A stretch of 64,000 nucleotides of DNA. Source: Ailanthus altissimus (taxonomy: Eukaryota > Streptophyta > Magnoliopsida > Sapindales > Simaroubaceae). Positions within the stretch are counted from its first letter, which is position 1. Every line of letters begins with the position of its first letter. The notes beneath the pieces are model-generated. The model did not search any database, had not been told where the DNA came from, and saw only the letters and a list, made by a program, of their open reading frames with translations. This document shows positions 25,232 to 38,072 of this stretch, one piece after another. The DNA lies in contig OX327712.1 in assembly GCA_946807835.1 (NCBI GenBank), positions 15,642,001 through 15,706,000 of the forward strand. Reading direction: 5' to 3'. The position numbers and the translations under genes were made by a program.

Positions 25232-25390
25232 TCTCCGTTTTAAGAGTAATAAATTCGAGCAGATTATGAAGTCTTATTTAATTTTTGTAAAGCGTTTAAT
25301 GTTTGTATCTCCGTTTTAAAAGTAATAAGTTTGAGCAGATCATAAAATTTTATTTAATTTTTGTAAAGAGTTCAACAATTATTTAATGTA
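25232..25390. repeat. Tandem duplication of about 80 bp
   Basis: The phrase gtatctccgttttaagagtaataa..tgagcagat followed by tatttaatttttgtaaag is present twice, about 80 bp apart, with a few differences. Confidence 0.75.
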
Positions 25391-25626
25391 TATCCACGTA
25401 CTTCCATTGTAATATATTGTGAATTTATTTATAATATTATAAACTTAAAAAAAAATAGCATTATGTAATGATGATTTAAGCTATCACGGTGAAGACCATG
25501 ATTTCCATTTTTATGTTTAATTTATATATATGAACTGTCACTTGGAATGCCACAACAGGTTCGTTGTTGTTGAATTAATTGAGAATGGCATCCAAAGTTT
25601 GTAATTCATTTGTTGTTTGCGGACCA

Positions 25627-28010
25627 GCATTGTTGCAATGATGATGGTGGAACAAGGCCTATATTCACTGCTTATGTTGACAGGATGAGTATGAAGAAAC
25701 CAATACCCGTTGAAATTGATCTCAAAATAGCTGAAGCTGTTACATGGGTTGGGCGGTCATCCATGTAGATTCAACTTGAAGTGACTCAGTCCTCCCAAGG
25801 TACTCCAAAAGAAGCAGTAGATGCTTGTGTCTTCTTTGATTTTCTATGCTATGATTGTCTTGTTCTGAGAACTCTCTTAATTTTTCCCTTTTTCTGAGTG
25901 TCCTGCTACCTAATAGATTTGCAGGTAACCGTGCTCTTCAATATGAAAATTGACTTCTAATTTTTCATTTAGTGGAGAAGTTTTAGGGTGGGTAAGGAAC
26001 TTAATGTAATTACGAAAAACTTATAGAATTTGACCACGAGTATGTTATAATATAATGTAAAGGCAATAAAGGAACCTATATCAGAACTAGAGATGCATCC
26101 AGTCTGCAGTTGAGCTGGTTATATAATCGAGAATGTCTCCGAAGATGTTGCTTTTTGTGGCGAATGTATTCAGGTCCAATTTACTGTCACCACTTAAACT
26201 GAGCTGATTATGAGCGGAAATTATACTAGTCTGAGTTGAATTTTATTTTCTGTAAGCTGGTCGTCTCAATTGAAAAAAAAAAAAAGCAAAAACTCTTTTC
26301 TCTAGAGGAGTTGAGGAGGGGGATATTGGATACTTACTTCTACTCTCTGCAGTCATAGCCTTTTTACTTAATCAGCATGAATCTTGTTCAAGGAAAGAAA
26401 AGGACTCAGTTTTCCAGATGAACTTCATAAAGGAGTATTAGAATAATCCTAAATTCGTCTTAACTCACCTAAATACCCTATGATAGTATCAGATTTGCAA
26501 TGGTTCAGCCCTACACTGCTGTTGCTTGTAGAGTTTGTATTCCAAAGAAGGCGTGGAGCAAGGAAACGTTAGAAACTTTATGAGTATTAAGCCTTTGCAC
26601 CAAGTTCAAAACCAAGTTGGAGGCTTTCATTAATGGTGTTTATTTTGCTGATAATGCATTCTAAGCATGCCTTATAAACCAATTTCTGTTCCATTTTCCT
26701 TCGGTTTCTCTTCTTTTCTTTTCTCCTGGTTTTGTCTCTTATAACTTTTCATGATATAGAACTGATAGTAACAATAGAAAAGCAATATTTTAACCTTCTC
26801 ACAAATAAAATCCTAGATATATTTAATGATTGCCTTGATGAGGTGTCCTTAATTTGCTTGATATTTATGTGTGTTTATATCTTGAACCCGAAACTGGTAT
26901 TTTTTGCTTCAATGGCCATGTCTTAGTAAGGATATTTGTTTTGCAGATACTGCAGACAATAGCCCTTCTTAGCAAACTTCGCATTTGTGGCTCGTGATGC
27001 CAAGACAGGAAAATCAGCTCCAGTTAACCAGATCTTGCCTGAGACCAAGAAAGAAAAATTGCTTTGGGAAGAAGCTGAACAAAGGAACAAAATGAGGAAA
27101 AAAATGAGAGCAGACAATAAAATGAGAATGAAAAATTACTCTACTTTACTTTTATTCAGACTAGTTTTAAGGATGGAGTTTAACTAATTAAATTATTACT
27201 ATTGAATTGAACCTAATTAAAATATCACAAATACTTAGAGATAGAATTTACTAAATTAATAGGTAATCTAAGATATCGACATATCCCCTATTAGGTCATT
27301 GAGCCCTTTTAACTCTTTAGTTATTTTTTTTTTATAAATTAATTAGTTAGACACTAATTTCACCATGGGCAGATAGAAATAGTATTCTTATTAAGGATAC
27401 TTGTCATGAGAACTCCTAGATTTGTCAGTCACAGCAGAAGAACATTCATGGTCGGATTTTTGACGCATAAAGCATTTGAACTGGCCTTCTCAAACGCTTA
27501 CACAGTGGCTGGTGCAGAACCTTGCTTTCTAGAAGTTGACCGTGTTGATTTTTTTAAACCGTAAGTAGCTACCTTTGTGTTACCAATATCTAAGCAAGAA
27601 TTTACAGCAACTGCACTTAACAAATAACAGTGTAGCTGGTTTACAACAGGATCCTTTTGAAGGCATGAGGTTAGATCTTGAACCCATGAGGTAGGTTGGA
27701 AGATAGGAGTTACTGATTCAGAAAACAAATTTCAGGTTGTGTGCATTTGACTGTGTATGAAAGTTAAAGAGGGAAATTTTGCCATATAAGTAATTTCTGA
27801 ACGAGTTTCTTTGCTTATGGATCTGTCATTGGAAGGGAATTATTGCAAAATATTCACATTATACTTCTTTTGCTGTGCAGGTGGATGTCGGAAACTTCCT
27901 CCATCTCAAGTCTTGTGTTTTGTATACAAAACTCGAGAACCCAGCCAGACCTCTGATGTAGAAGTTGTAGCTCATGTCACAAGGCCTGAGCTGAGGTCCA
28001 ATGAGGTGAG
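25627..28010 (+). pseudogene. Acyl-CoA thioesterase (hotdog-fold, ACOT9/10-like) pseudogene, 5'-truncated
   Basis: Exon-like blocks match the plant acyl-CoA thioesterase family in order. 25627-25800 encodes CCNDDGGTRPIF, KKPIPVEIDLK and AVTWVGRSSM, then an in-frame TAG. 26970-27120 encodes ANFAFVARDAKTGKSAPVNQ and ILPETKKEKLLWEEAEQRN. 27368-27567 encodes ADRNSILIKDTCHENS, a TAG, QKNIHG, a short loss, AFELAFSNAY and FLEVDRVDFFKP, then gtaagt. 27881-28010 encodes VDVGNFLHLKSCVLYTKLEN, then a one-base loss before VEVVAHVTRPELRSNEVS. In intact homologs, two hotdog domains hydrolyse acyl-CoA. Here the N-terminal start and most of the first domain are missing. Together with two nonsense codons and at least three frame breaks, this rules out a working product. 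Introns persist, so it arose by DNA duplication, not retroposition. Confidence 0.85.
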
Positions 28011-29131
28011 CTCCTGAATTTGACTGTATATTCATCAGCCACTTTAGGTATCTAACATTTGGTAGTCGAAAGAGATTTTGCACATGGCACGAAATTGAAG
28101 CACGTCCTTTCTTCTGATTTTTTGCCATGAGAGGTTAGAAAGCAAAAACAAAGTAACTAGAAATCTCGTTGAAATTATAGTCAATAAGTTTTATCGACTT
28201 AAGCAAGGAGTTCATATCAAGTACTATCCACACCATGCTAAACTTCTCGTGTAAATATAAAACTTAGTCAATTGATAATCTTTATTCACAATCCTTTCCC
28301 ACTTACTATCCATCCTGAGGAGATGAAAGATGGATTGAGTAATCGGAATGTTGTTCCTGCAACAGAAGAGGAAGTGCTGGATCGTATGGATGCTAAGAAT
28401 TCTCACCATTAACTGACTCGTTTGGCAAAATAAGACAATAATGAACAAATAACCATAGTTAGTTTCAAGATTCTATAACTATCTTGATCTATACTGAACA
28501 AGTTGATATTATTCCACGGCATGATAGTAAACAACCATGCATGAATTCTGACTTTTGAGTGGAAAGTTGATGCCATATACTGTCCAAGAACAATGGCTCC
28601 AGTTTTGTTTTTTTAATTTTTGGCAATATAGTAACAGCCAAAGAAGCCTAGGCACAGAAAATTTTCACACTTTGATATCTCTTCTCAATTTTTTTTACCA
28701 TTAATGTGTTGAACTCGGTAGTTAATCTTTATTGGATTTAACTTCTGTGTCCATACAGTTCATTTTTCTATCTAGTGTTTAGGTAAAAAGAAAACGAAAG
28801 AGAAACAAATGGGATTTGAGAACCACGACTTCGGACTCTTTTTCAGTTTCTAACAGATATACAAGATCAAGCCAACTATTCTGGCAAATATTACTCCCTG
28901 ACATAATTCCCTCCACTGTAAGTTACAAGGGATAAACAATTTCAAAATTCTATATGTGAATATATGTATATATAGTTACACAAAATGGGGCAGCCAAATG
29001 AAGATAATGGACTCAGCAGACTGCAAGCTCTACCCAAAAGCCACTCTACATTCACCACTAGCTTCTGATAAGCATCCTGGTCAGTTTTAGCAGAAACGCA
29101 CAAATAAGAGTTGCCCGATGAAAATAAGGAA
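28011..29131. other. Intergenic DNA between the thioesterase pseudogene and the formin gene
   Basis: No gene is seen. About 28940-29131 probably belongs to the formin 3' UTR on the minus strand. Confidence 0.5.
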
Positions 29132-32100
29132 CTAAGATGAGCTTTCGTCATTCAAGGAACCATAGTGTTGCCTTCCACTGAATCCGGGGAAAGCTGGTGG
29201 GAGGGTTGAAATTACTGGCATTGGGCGGACTGAACTGTATATGGTTCTTTCGATGACCTTGACAGCTTCTTTGCATACCTGATCAAGAATAGAAAGGAAA
29301 TCCTTTACCACCATGAAAATTCGGAATGGATGGGCTTCTTCCTTTGCTGAGTTCCCATGGAAATACTCGGTTACTTCCTTCACCATAGAGAGGGTAACAC
29401 TCTCTTGGGCTTGGATGCTTACAATCTCTTGTTCTGCCTTTTTCAAGAACTCATTCATTGAATAGGAGAACCTCCGGCTGCTCTCCTTCATTGAGAGTTC
29501 TTCGTTTAATTTCACCACTTCCATAATCTTCGTGATTTCTGCAGCAAGTTTCGCAACTTCACTGCCAAGAACATCAGAATCCATTGCAGCAGCTTTTTTC
29601 ACATTTGTGAGCTCCCCACTAAGACCTGAAACAACTTGCAGGCCAAGCTTCCTGAATTCCACATCATCCTGGAAAGAAGACTGCTGAGTTTTCTCAGTTT
29701 TTATATTCTGATTGGCACCAGAAAGACGAGAACCTTCAGCTCTGATGATTTCCTGTACAACAAAATGCAAGAGGGTGGTTTTCCCATCAGTACCCTTGAT
29801 GTCAACAAGCTTTAGCAGTGTGTCAAGCTTGAAGGCTTCGGCATCTCCACGGTTGGTGCCAACATTCATGCGGTTCCCAGTTTTCAGCACTGCTTCTAAA
29901 AGCTTAAGGAACATTCTGCTTTTCCTCAACTCTTCACATGCAGCCTGCCAAGAAGGAAGACAGAAGTAAGAAGCAGCTGGAAAATGACTACAACGGCATA
30001 TGCAAAAAGCCAAATACATTAATTTGAATAATGATTCCAAGGAAAATTACACCATCTGAAAGGAGAGGAACTGAGTTTAGCATCTGAATTTGCATGGGAA
30101 CAAGAACTACAGAAAATTTATTTTGTCATGAATAAGATATCTATTTGTGCTATACTTTTGTGTTCTCTCTATGCGACTCCACCACCATAGAATCTAAGCA
30201 ATCAAGTTTAAGGAAGAATATTGATTAGAAGAATACTTGAAGTACATGTATAATATGGAAACTATGAACTGACAGAAAATTTTCTTTACGGACACAAGCC
30301 ATCACAAACATAAGTGCATAAATGTTTTAATTTATTCAAGGACCCCCTCTATCCATAAAGCAACTGCCCTGCCTCCTTGTATTTTTTGTCTTCTTGTATA
30401 TCCATAAACTTCATTAAATGAACAAGCTTGCAGTTATAGATGTGAAATCCCATTTTGATGGATATCTTTACTAAACTAACGAATGTGAATACCCTAGCTA
30501 CAGCATGTGAAATTCAAAGGCCACTAGCCCTTATTTGGACAAGAGTAGAGGCCCGAAACAAACATATTCTCCCAAACAAGTGCCGCACCAAATATCAAAC
30601 AGCATCCCAAGTTTTCCAAGCGCAAAATTGATCATCTGAAGGACTATACACACTGTATCACGAAGATGGCAAGTTTTAGATTATGAGAGCCTCTTCAGCT
30701 TGACAATTATCCAAGGAACAAAACATGAAAACAAAATGCCTTGATTGGAAATTCCAGCAGAATAAAAGCAGTTGTGGAAGAGTTATGCTATGCCTTTTAC
30801 AACTAGCATAACAAGATTCCCAAACAAAAGCAAGAGGGTGATTATATGCATCTTATCAATGGTTTAGATCATTTATTATATGTGCCCAATGTGGTTTACA
30901 GTTTGGATCTTCTAAATGAAATAAAAGGAGAGATGGGGACCAGGAAATAATAATTGACTGCTGTGATAATCTGGACTCATAATGAACTTCCTAATTGTCA
31001 AGATTTACTAGATTAGAAGAGGAAAAATAATGATAAAAGGTTTCTAATAATTTAGTTCTGATTTGTTCGAAGTCAAGGTGACTTACAGTTCATGATGAAA
31101 ATAATTTTGAGGGTAAGAGATCCTCAAGGAAAAGGAAAAGGAGTTGGAATGGCCAATATAAGGTTTACAGCAAACGTCAGAAAGGTTCCAGTTTGAAATA
31201 TCTTAAACAAACATAAAATGCAGAAACAATAGCCAAATATGCAAGTGTACATGTGTGTGTGTTTGTTTGTGTGAGTGAGAGAAAGCAGAATTTACCTGTA
31301 GAGTTTCGAATGACCTTTTAAGGTACTCAACTTCAGAGTCAAAATTCGCAATGTAGAGCATTGCATCTACTCTCTTAAATGCAAAAGGAATGTCAAGCAC
31401 TGCCTTGAGAAATTTCTCTGCGGGGCCTAGTTTAAATGGTGATTCATCTTTGAACTCTTTTATCTTATGTTCTTCTTCTTTAGTTGGAGCCATCTTCAAT
31501 AAACTTTCCAGTAGCTCAGTCCCCAGTGTATCTGAATTTCCTGCTCACAAGCATAGAAAACCTCAAACATGTTAGAGGCACAGTGACTAATCGATCATTT
31601 CATACCAATGCACTGAAGCTGAGCTTTCAAGCCCATCACTGTTTTGGCTAGGATGTACATAGTTAGCAGGGGCTTTAGTAGAAAAATCAAAGTAAGAGCA
31701 GCAATTACATTATTACAGAGCCTTAATGGCAACTTTACTAGCTTAAGGCAAGCTTTATGTAAGAGTATCACACAAATATTGGTAAAAGGAGACAGCATAA
31801 CACTCCAGATGGCTCTTTTAGCAACCAAACATGCAACTCTATTAGTTGATGTCATCGTGCCTCAAAATTATGTCTCAATGCTCAAACCAAATTGCCTCAC
31901 AAATTGCGTGTTTGAGCAAACAACAGGCATTCAAAATAAAAGAGAGAAAACATTAAAAAATGTGGCCATGTGTTGCAAATCATCAAGAGCACTTTATGGT
32001 TAAAATAAATGTAACAACTTTACCTTCCAAAAGAGCTTCGCACACTTCATCAATTGTAACATTAAGTGCCCTCAGCAAAATTGCAATGTTTTGAGACTTC

Positions 32101-33875
32101 TTCAGATCAAGCACCCGATTCTCCTGACTTGGAGAGGGAAGCACCTGCTTTCGACCATTATCTTTCAAATTCAAATTTGAATTATTCACCATAAATAGTG
32201 TCTCAATCATTTCCTCATTCAACCTGCAACCAAAAGAACATTCTACAAACTTAAAAAGACATACAAGCACACCAAAAATAATGAACTGATGAAAAAAAAA
32301 ACCTCTATTAACAAGCAAATGCAAAATATGGTCATTAAAAACTCACTGAAAAGAGCTCGATTTAAGCTGATCCCACACCATAGCCCGATCTGAACTTGCC
32401 CTTACTTTATCCCAATGCAAAGGCTTCAATTTCGGCTTAGGCGTCTCCTCACTCTTCTCCACATTCTCGTTCTTCATCAGCTGGTCACTAGCCAAGCTGG
32501 GACCCAAACTTTTCATCACAACAGGCCTCGGAGGCACCACGAGGACCGGGACCCCTGAACTTGGCCTAGTAACCGTCGGAACCTCCCAGAACCGTGCTGG
32601 AGGAAGAGGAGGCGGTGGCGGTGGCAGCTTTACCGGAACAAATCGTGTTGGTGAATGCTTGCTCTTCCCGGAAGAGCTCGAAACTCGATCAGGTGAAATC
32701 CGGGTACTTCCTGAATCACTCCTTGATGACAAAGACGATGAACAAATTGACAAATTGCTATTGACATATGGTTTGACAAAGTTAGGACTTAAAGTTCTTG
32801 CCGGCGAGCCACAAGAGCTAGTAATAGAATTCGTTGGTGAGCATGAATAAGAATATGGGTAAGATGCAGTTCTTGAATTAAAGCTTCTACTGCCAAAAGT
32901 TTCCCGTCTCGAACTCGACCCAATACGCGCTGGCGTCGGGTCGTAAAGCGTCGGGATTTCACGACCCTCTTTACGACCAGACGATCCTCTTGGTGAAAAG
33001 AACTGCTCTTCTTCTTCGTCTTCTTCTGTAGTTTCGCTTTTGACATCATCTTCGCCTTTACTAAAGCATATTTCCCCGCTCGTGCAACTGGGATTGTGCT
33101 TCGGCAACGGTGGCAACGGCTTCAGCTCCGGCGAGCCCAGTTTGTGATACGCCGATGGGGAAACGCCAACGCCGATCTTGACGCCGGCATTTCTCGTATC
33201 GGCCGGAATTTCCTGCGAACGGGAGTTTACGAGAGTGCCCAGATAAAGAAACTCCGAAGAAGTGCTGGCTTGTTGATTCGATGACGACACGTGTCGTTCG
33301 GCCGTTGAGGTTTTGTGGCTCCCGTCCGATGGCGGCAAATTTGGCGGGAAGAGCCGCTGGCTGTCTGATACTGTTGAGCTTTTGTTGGAGATGTTTTGGT
33401 GGCGGTGTTTGTGGCGGAAGAACAGAAAGATGGCGGCGACGGCTGCGACGACGGCAGCGGAGAGAAGGGAAAGGGAGACGGCGAGGATGATGACGTGGCG
33501 GTGGGGAGAGGAAGAGCGCGGGTGGGGGAAGAGTAAGGAGGAAATGTTGGCGGGGAATGTGGAGAGAATCGACGACGGAGGAGGCGGCGGCGGCGGCGGC
33601 GGCGGAGGAGAAGTGTAAGATGGGAAGAATTCCTTTTGAGGATTGTTTGGTGGGGTAGTGGAAAATGGGTATTTTGGTAATTGTTTCTGGTTGTGGGGTT
33701 GCGGCTGACGAGACGGCGACGTTAACGGTGAGGGTAACGGTAACGGCGGTTGTGACGGTGGGAGGGCTGTAGTGGGTATTGGAAAGAACGGTTGGTGGAG
33801 GAGGTGACGGCGGTGATGGTGGAGACTGGTGGTGGTTGTAAAGAGAGTGAAGAGGAGGAAAATGATAATGGGCAT
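29132..33875 (-). CDS. Class I formin-like protein (FH1/FH2 type)
   Basis: Four exons on the minus strand (32347-33875, 32024-32223, 31296-31540, 29132-29944) join in frame with GT-AG introns to about 928 aa. This is within the class I formin range. Order: N-terminal signal peptide (about 1-18, hydrophobic, after MPIIIF); Pro-rich extracellular part with 11 consecutive Pro near residue 90-100; one membrane helix at about 128-153 ([13 protein letters not shown]...); Ser-rich cytoplasmic linker with an acidic patch; short FH1 segment ([15 protein letters not shown]) near residue 420; FH2 domain from about 480 ([19 protein letters not shown]) to about 880. FH2 hallmarks seen are [33 protein letters not shown] and [14 protein letters not shown]. 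Known role: plasma-membrane-anchored actin nucleator linking the cell wall to the cytoskeleton. By eye it resembles Arabidopsis FH1 and FH2; the paralog is not settled. The polyproline run is encoded by a ggc-repeat tract at about 33577-33612 and may vary in length. It appears intact. Confidence 0.94.
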
Positions 33876-33924
33876 GATTTTTTTTTAATTTTTAATTTTT
33901 CTTCTGATTATTTATTTTTTTGGG

Positions 33925-34445
33925 TTTCAAAGTTGTGAACTTTCTGTCATGTAAAGATAATGAAGAGCGTAAAAGAGAGAGAGAGAGAGAGAAAATGTTG
34001 TTTGGTTTGTGGGAAAAATATGGACTTTTTGTCTTTTGAGGTTTTGAGCAACAAGATAAAGAGTGTTCCACTGTTCTGAGTTCAAAGTTATGAACTTTTT
34101 AGTCTTTTGGGCTCAAAAGGAGTGAACTTTCTTTCATCAGAGTGCTGAAGAGAGAAAATGGAAGGGAAAATATTTGTTTGGTTGGTGGGAAAATGGGAGA
34201 GTTTGAGGTTCCAAGCATTGAGTAAGGAAGACAAGCGAGTGTTCTTAGTTCAAAGCTCTGAACTTTCTGTCATGAGAACAATTGGCGCGGGTGAGAGTGA
34301 TGAGGAGGAAAACATGAAAAGGGAAAAGGAGTGATTGGTTGATGGGAAAATGGGACAGAATAAAAGAGAGAGATTGAAGTTCTAAGCAAGAAGAAAGAAA
34401 GAAGAGGAGAATGAGAATGTTGTTGGTGTGGTTCATGGAGGGAAC
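33925..34445 (-). repeat. Three degenerate tandem repeats upstream of the formin ATG
   Basis: Units begin near 33928, 34080 and 34248. Each contains ttcaaagttnTgaacttt followed by tgtcatga, a gaagagaaaatg stretch, tttggttggtgggaaaatgg and then gaggttctaagca. Unit length is about 150-190 bp. They occupy the formin promoter or 5' UTR; on the minus strand they read as CT-rich leader-like DNA. The first unit also holds a (GA)n run at about 33975-33994. Confidence 0.7.
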
Positions 34446-34963
34446 AGTAGGAGTAAAGAGACAAAGAATGGGAGTTCAGAAATTTAGACTCGTAAAGAGT
34501 GACCAATGAGAGTGCCTTAAAAATAAAAGAAAAAAGTTCGTAAATAATTTTTTAATTATTTAATTATATTTTTTTAATTAAATATAAAATAATTATATTT
34601 TATTAGTTAAATAATTTATTTTTAAACATATTTATTCTTATATTAAATTTATAACTTTTTTTTTAAAAAAAATTTTAAAAATATATTGAATAAAATTTAT
34701 TGATGACCGAATATTTTTGAAGTTACTATTGTAAAAATTAAAATGTTGCTGAGGATCGCTTCGAATCAAATCAAAGAAACAGCTCCGGTAAATTTTTTAA
34801 ACTTTGTTAGAAATTAGATAAATTTACATTTGAAGTTAAAAGTAGTTGTTATTAACGAACTAAATGAGTTAGAATGGTATAAACGGTGTTGAAATCCGGT
34901 CAAAAATAAGTTTTAGAGTGTGTTTGGCGAAAACCAGACGACGGTCGCTGCGGCCGCCGTCGC

Positions 34964-35103
34964 GGGGCACATCTCGGGCCCGAGATGTGCCCCGAGATGC
35001 GTATATTGTTCGCGCCGCGGGCCCGAGATGGCCCCGCAGCGCGCACTATGTGCGCATCGCGGGGGCACATCTCAGGCCCGAGATGTGCCCCCACGATGCG
35101 CAT
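34964..35103. repeat. GC-rich nested palindromes in the left end of MULE 2
   Basis: 34964-34993 is a perfect 30-bp palindrome (half ggggcacatctcggg). 35051-35103 is a nearly perfect palindrome of about 52 bp built from the same words (gcgcatcgcgggggcac). The surrounding DNA is very AT-rich. Open frames over this block on both strands are by-products of the palindromes. Confidence 0.9.
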
Positions 35104-35199
35104 TTTTTTATTTTTAAATATTTTATCTTTTTAAAATATTTTACTAATTTTTCTATTTGTGAACTTTTCTTAATTTTATTTTTTATTTTTTCAGGTCAT

Positions 35200-37692
35200 A
35201 TGAAGTGTGATGCGATAGTTATTTGTTTTGGAGGAAAGTGGAAGAGTTCTAGTGACGGAGAAGAAAGTTATGTTGATTATAGTAATTTTGAAATTTCGGT
35301 TCCGAAAGATATTAATTTTGAAGATCTTTTAAATGCAGTATGTTATACCTTGGGAGTCGACAATGTGAAGTGTAAGGTGACTTTGAAAATCAAAATTGAT
35401 GAAACGAGGTATAACCTAAAGCCTATTGAGATTAGAAATGACAATGATGTTCGGTTTTTTTTAAGCGTCAATAGAAGATCGTATTGTCTTTTATGTGTAA
35501 CAGTGGATCTTAGAGCTCCTGTTTAAGAAGAAAATGTACAGCCCCTCAATCAAAATTCACCATCAATTCATGCTCATTTTATGTCAGCTAGCGGTAGCAA
35601 CCAAGTGAGCCATACATCTCTATCAGTTCCAGCAGTGGTTCCTGCAAACACAACGAACGAGTATCACAATGTTTCTCATATACCTTTTAATGAAGACCCA
35701 GCCTATACACATTACGCTTGTGATGAAATTGAAAATGTTGGGGATGTGGAAGGGGACTATGATGATGTTAGAAATGTTGATAATTTAGAAGGGGATGATT
35801 TAGCAGAAGGCGGACGTTGTTATGTTTCGACAAGCTCCCTAAATGTTGAAGCTAGAAGAATAGATTTTTGTGAAGCGGAAAACCCCTTTGCATTTATGCC
35901 TCCAATACCACCATCAGACTTGGGCATTTCAGATAAGAATTCGAGTAGTGGAATTGACGATGTGTTTGTAGGAAAGTTGTTTGATAACAAAGACGAACTT
36001 CACCAAGCTATTAGTATGGTAGCACTTAAAGGTAATTGGAGCTTTAAAGTGTCAAGGTCGACAAAAGATCGTTTTGAGATCAAATGTGATGATGATAGAT
36101 GTCGATGGCGATTACGTGCAATGTCGACAGATGCAAGGAAACATTTTATTGTGCGTAGAATTGATTCAAGTCACGTGTGCCAATTAGATCGATTGCGCGA
36201 TGGTCATCAACAAGCAAAGTATCAGATTATTGGCAAATTTATAAAAAATAAGTTTGCATCTGCGAGTCGACTTTATAGACCGAAGGAAATCCAAGCAAAC
36301 ATACGTGAGGAGTTTGGCATTGAATTAACTTACCCTACTGCTTGGCGGTCTAAGGAGCATGCATTGGTGTTGATACGTGGTACTCTAGAGGGTTCATATA
36401 AATTACTTCCTGCATACTGTCATATATTGGAACAACAGAACCCTGGTACAGTCACGCATTTGGAGATTGACGATTGCAAGCACTTTAAATATTTCTTCAT
36501 GGCTCTTGGACCATGTATTAGAGGGTTCCAGTCTTCCATCCGACCGGTTATTGCAGTTGATGGTACATTTTTAAAAAATGCATACTTGGGAACAATGTTT
36601 GTGGCTGTTTGCAAGGATGGAAACAACCAGATTTTTCCACTTGCATGGGGCATTATTGACTCTGAAAATGATGCTTCATGGAAGTGGTTTATGAAAAAAC
36701 TCCGAGGAGTTATTGGCGATTTTGCGAACCTTGTATTTATATCTGATCGACATGCTAGTATCGAGAAGGCCATTAAAGAGGTATTTCCTAATGTATATCA
36801 TGGTGTATGCATCCATCACTTGAAGTGTAATTTGGTAGCACGATATAAGATACCATCACATACAACAAAAGGAGGGGGATACTTGGCCTCCTATTTTGTT
36901 GCTGCCAAGGCGTACCGCATAACTGACTTTCAAAGGAAAATATATAAGATGCGAGAAATGAAACCGGAGGCAACGAGATACTTGGAGGAGGAGGTTGGTT
37001 TTTCAAAATGGGCTCGATCAATGGGAGCATTCAGAAGATATGACATCATGACCACCAACATTGCAGAGAGCATTAACGCTGTTGCGAAGGATGCACGTGC
37101 CATGACGGTGACTGCCTTAATTGAGTGGATCCGAGAGTTAATGCAAAAATGGTTTGTTGAGAGACGTGAGGCTACAGAAAATATGTCAAACTTCTTGACC
37201 ACTTGGGCCCATGACAAGATTTGGAAGCACAATGATGATTCCGCTCGCATGACAGTGCATGCAATAGATCGATCTCGTTTTGTTGTTAAGGACGGAAAAA
37301 GAAATGGAATAGTGGACATCCCGGGGAAGTCATGTAGTTGTCAAAAGTTTGATATGTGATAACTACCGTGTCCTTATGCACTTGCAGTATGCAGGCAGGT
37401 CAGATTCCAGTACCAGACTCTTTGTTCGCGATATTACACGATTGAGTGTTTGTTGCGTGCATACAGTGAACTAGTAAATCCGGTTGGTCATCCGTTAGAT
37501 TGGATTGTTCCAGAGGAGTTGAGAGCTACTGACATCCAACCTCCTATAGTACGTCGGCAATCAGGAAGACGTCGGAAGAATCGAATTCTATCGCAAGGTG
37601 AGGCTCCCACAAAGAATGTATGCAGTCGCTGTAAGCAGCATGGATATAATCGACAAACTTGTCGAAACCCAATTCCATTACATAGTAGTTGA
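35200..37692 (+). pseudogene. MuDR-type MULE transposase, nearly intact, three in-frame stops
   Basis: After a T-rich acceptor (tttttcag), an ATG at 35200 opens a single frame of 831 codons ending at 37692. It is broken only by TAA at 35524 and adjacent TGA-TAA at 37357-37362. Domains: N-terminal PB1-like/plant-mutator region (about 1-110); MuDR N-terminal transposase domain (about 245-320, VGKLFDNKDELHQAISMVAL, CRWRLRA); MULE DDE core with D in IAVDGTFLKNAYLG and D in VFISDRHASIEKAI, then HGVCIHHLKCNL. A SWIM zinc finger follows (CSCQKFDM, two stops, LPCPYALAVC), then a C-terminal zinc knuckle CSRCKQHGYNRQTC in which the usual His is Tyr. MULE 1 has CAA where this copy has the second of the two adjacent stops, so that Gln-to-stop change is a C-to-T mutation. 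Loss of function is very recent; readthrough or a sister copy could still supply enzyme. Confidence 0.9.
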
Positions 37693-38072
37693 TGTGTTCT
37701 TTATAAGTTATATTTGTATTTTAAAGTCATGTAGTTATGAGCTTTATTTGACTAGTTAATTTGCATTTTTTTTTTACGATTGCGTTTAATTGATAAGTTT
37801 ATTGTATTCTTATAAACATGAAAATTTTATTTTATTTTCTAAAATTCCTGGATTAAAACGGACATAATTTCCCCTATTTTTTCGTAAAATCTATATTTCA
37901 TAAACCTGCAAAAAATACACTTCAAATATTTCTCACATCTTTTAGCTGTAAAGGGGACCTCCCGTCCCTACCCAAATCAATCAACATCATTTTACAATCT
38001 TTATAAACATACATAAAAAAACTTTATAAACATACAAAAATTAATTTTCTTTCACTACTTTTTTGCATATTT

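Noticed and set aside
29712..29969. 85-codon plus-strand open frame
   Set aside because: Antisense shadow of the formin FH2 exon.
32343..33618. Arg-rich open frames on the plus strand opposite the formin first exon
   Set aside because: They are antisense shadows of the GC-rich, Pro/Ser-coding formin exon.
34900..35117. Open frames on both strands over the GC-rich palindromes of MULE 2
   Set aside because: Palindromes create mirror frames; the transposase start after the acceptor at 35195 is the better call.
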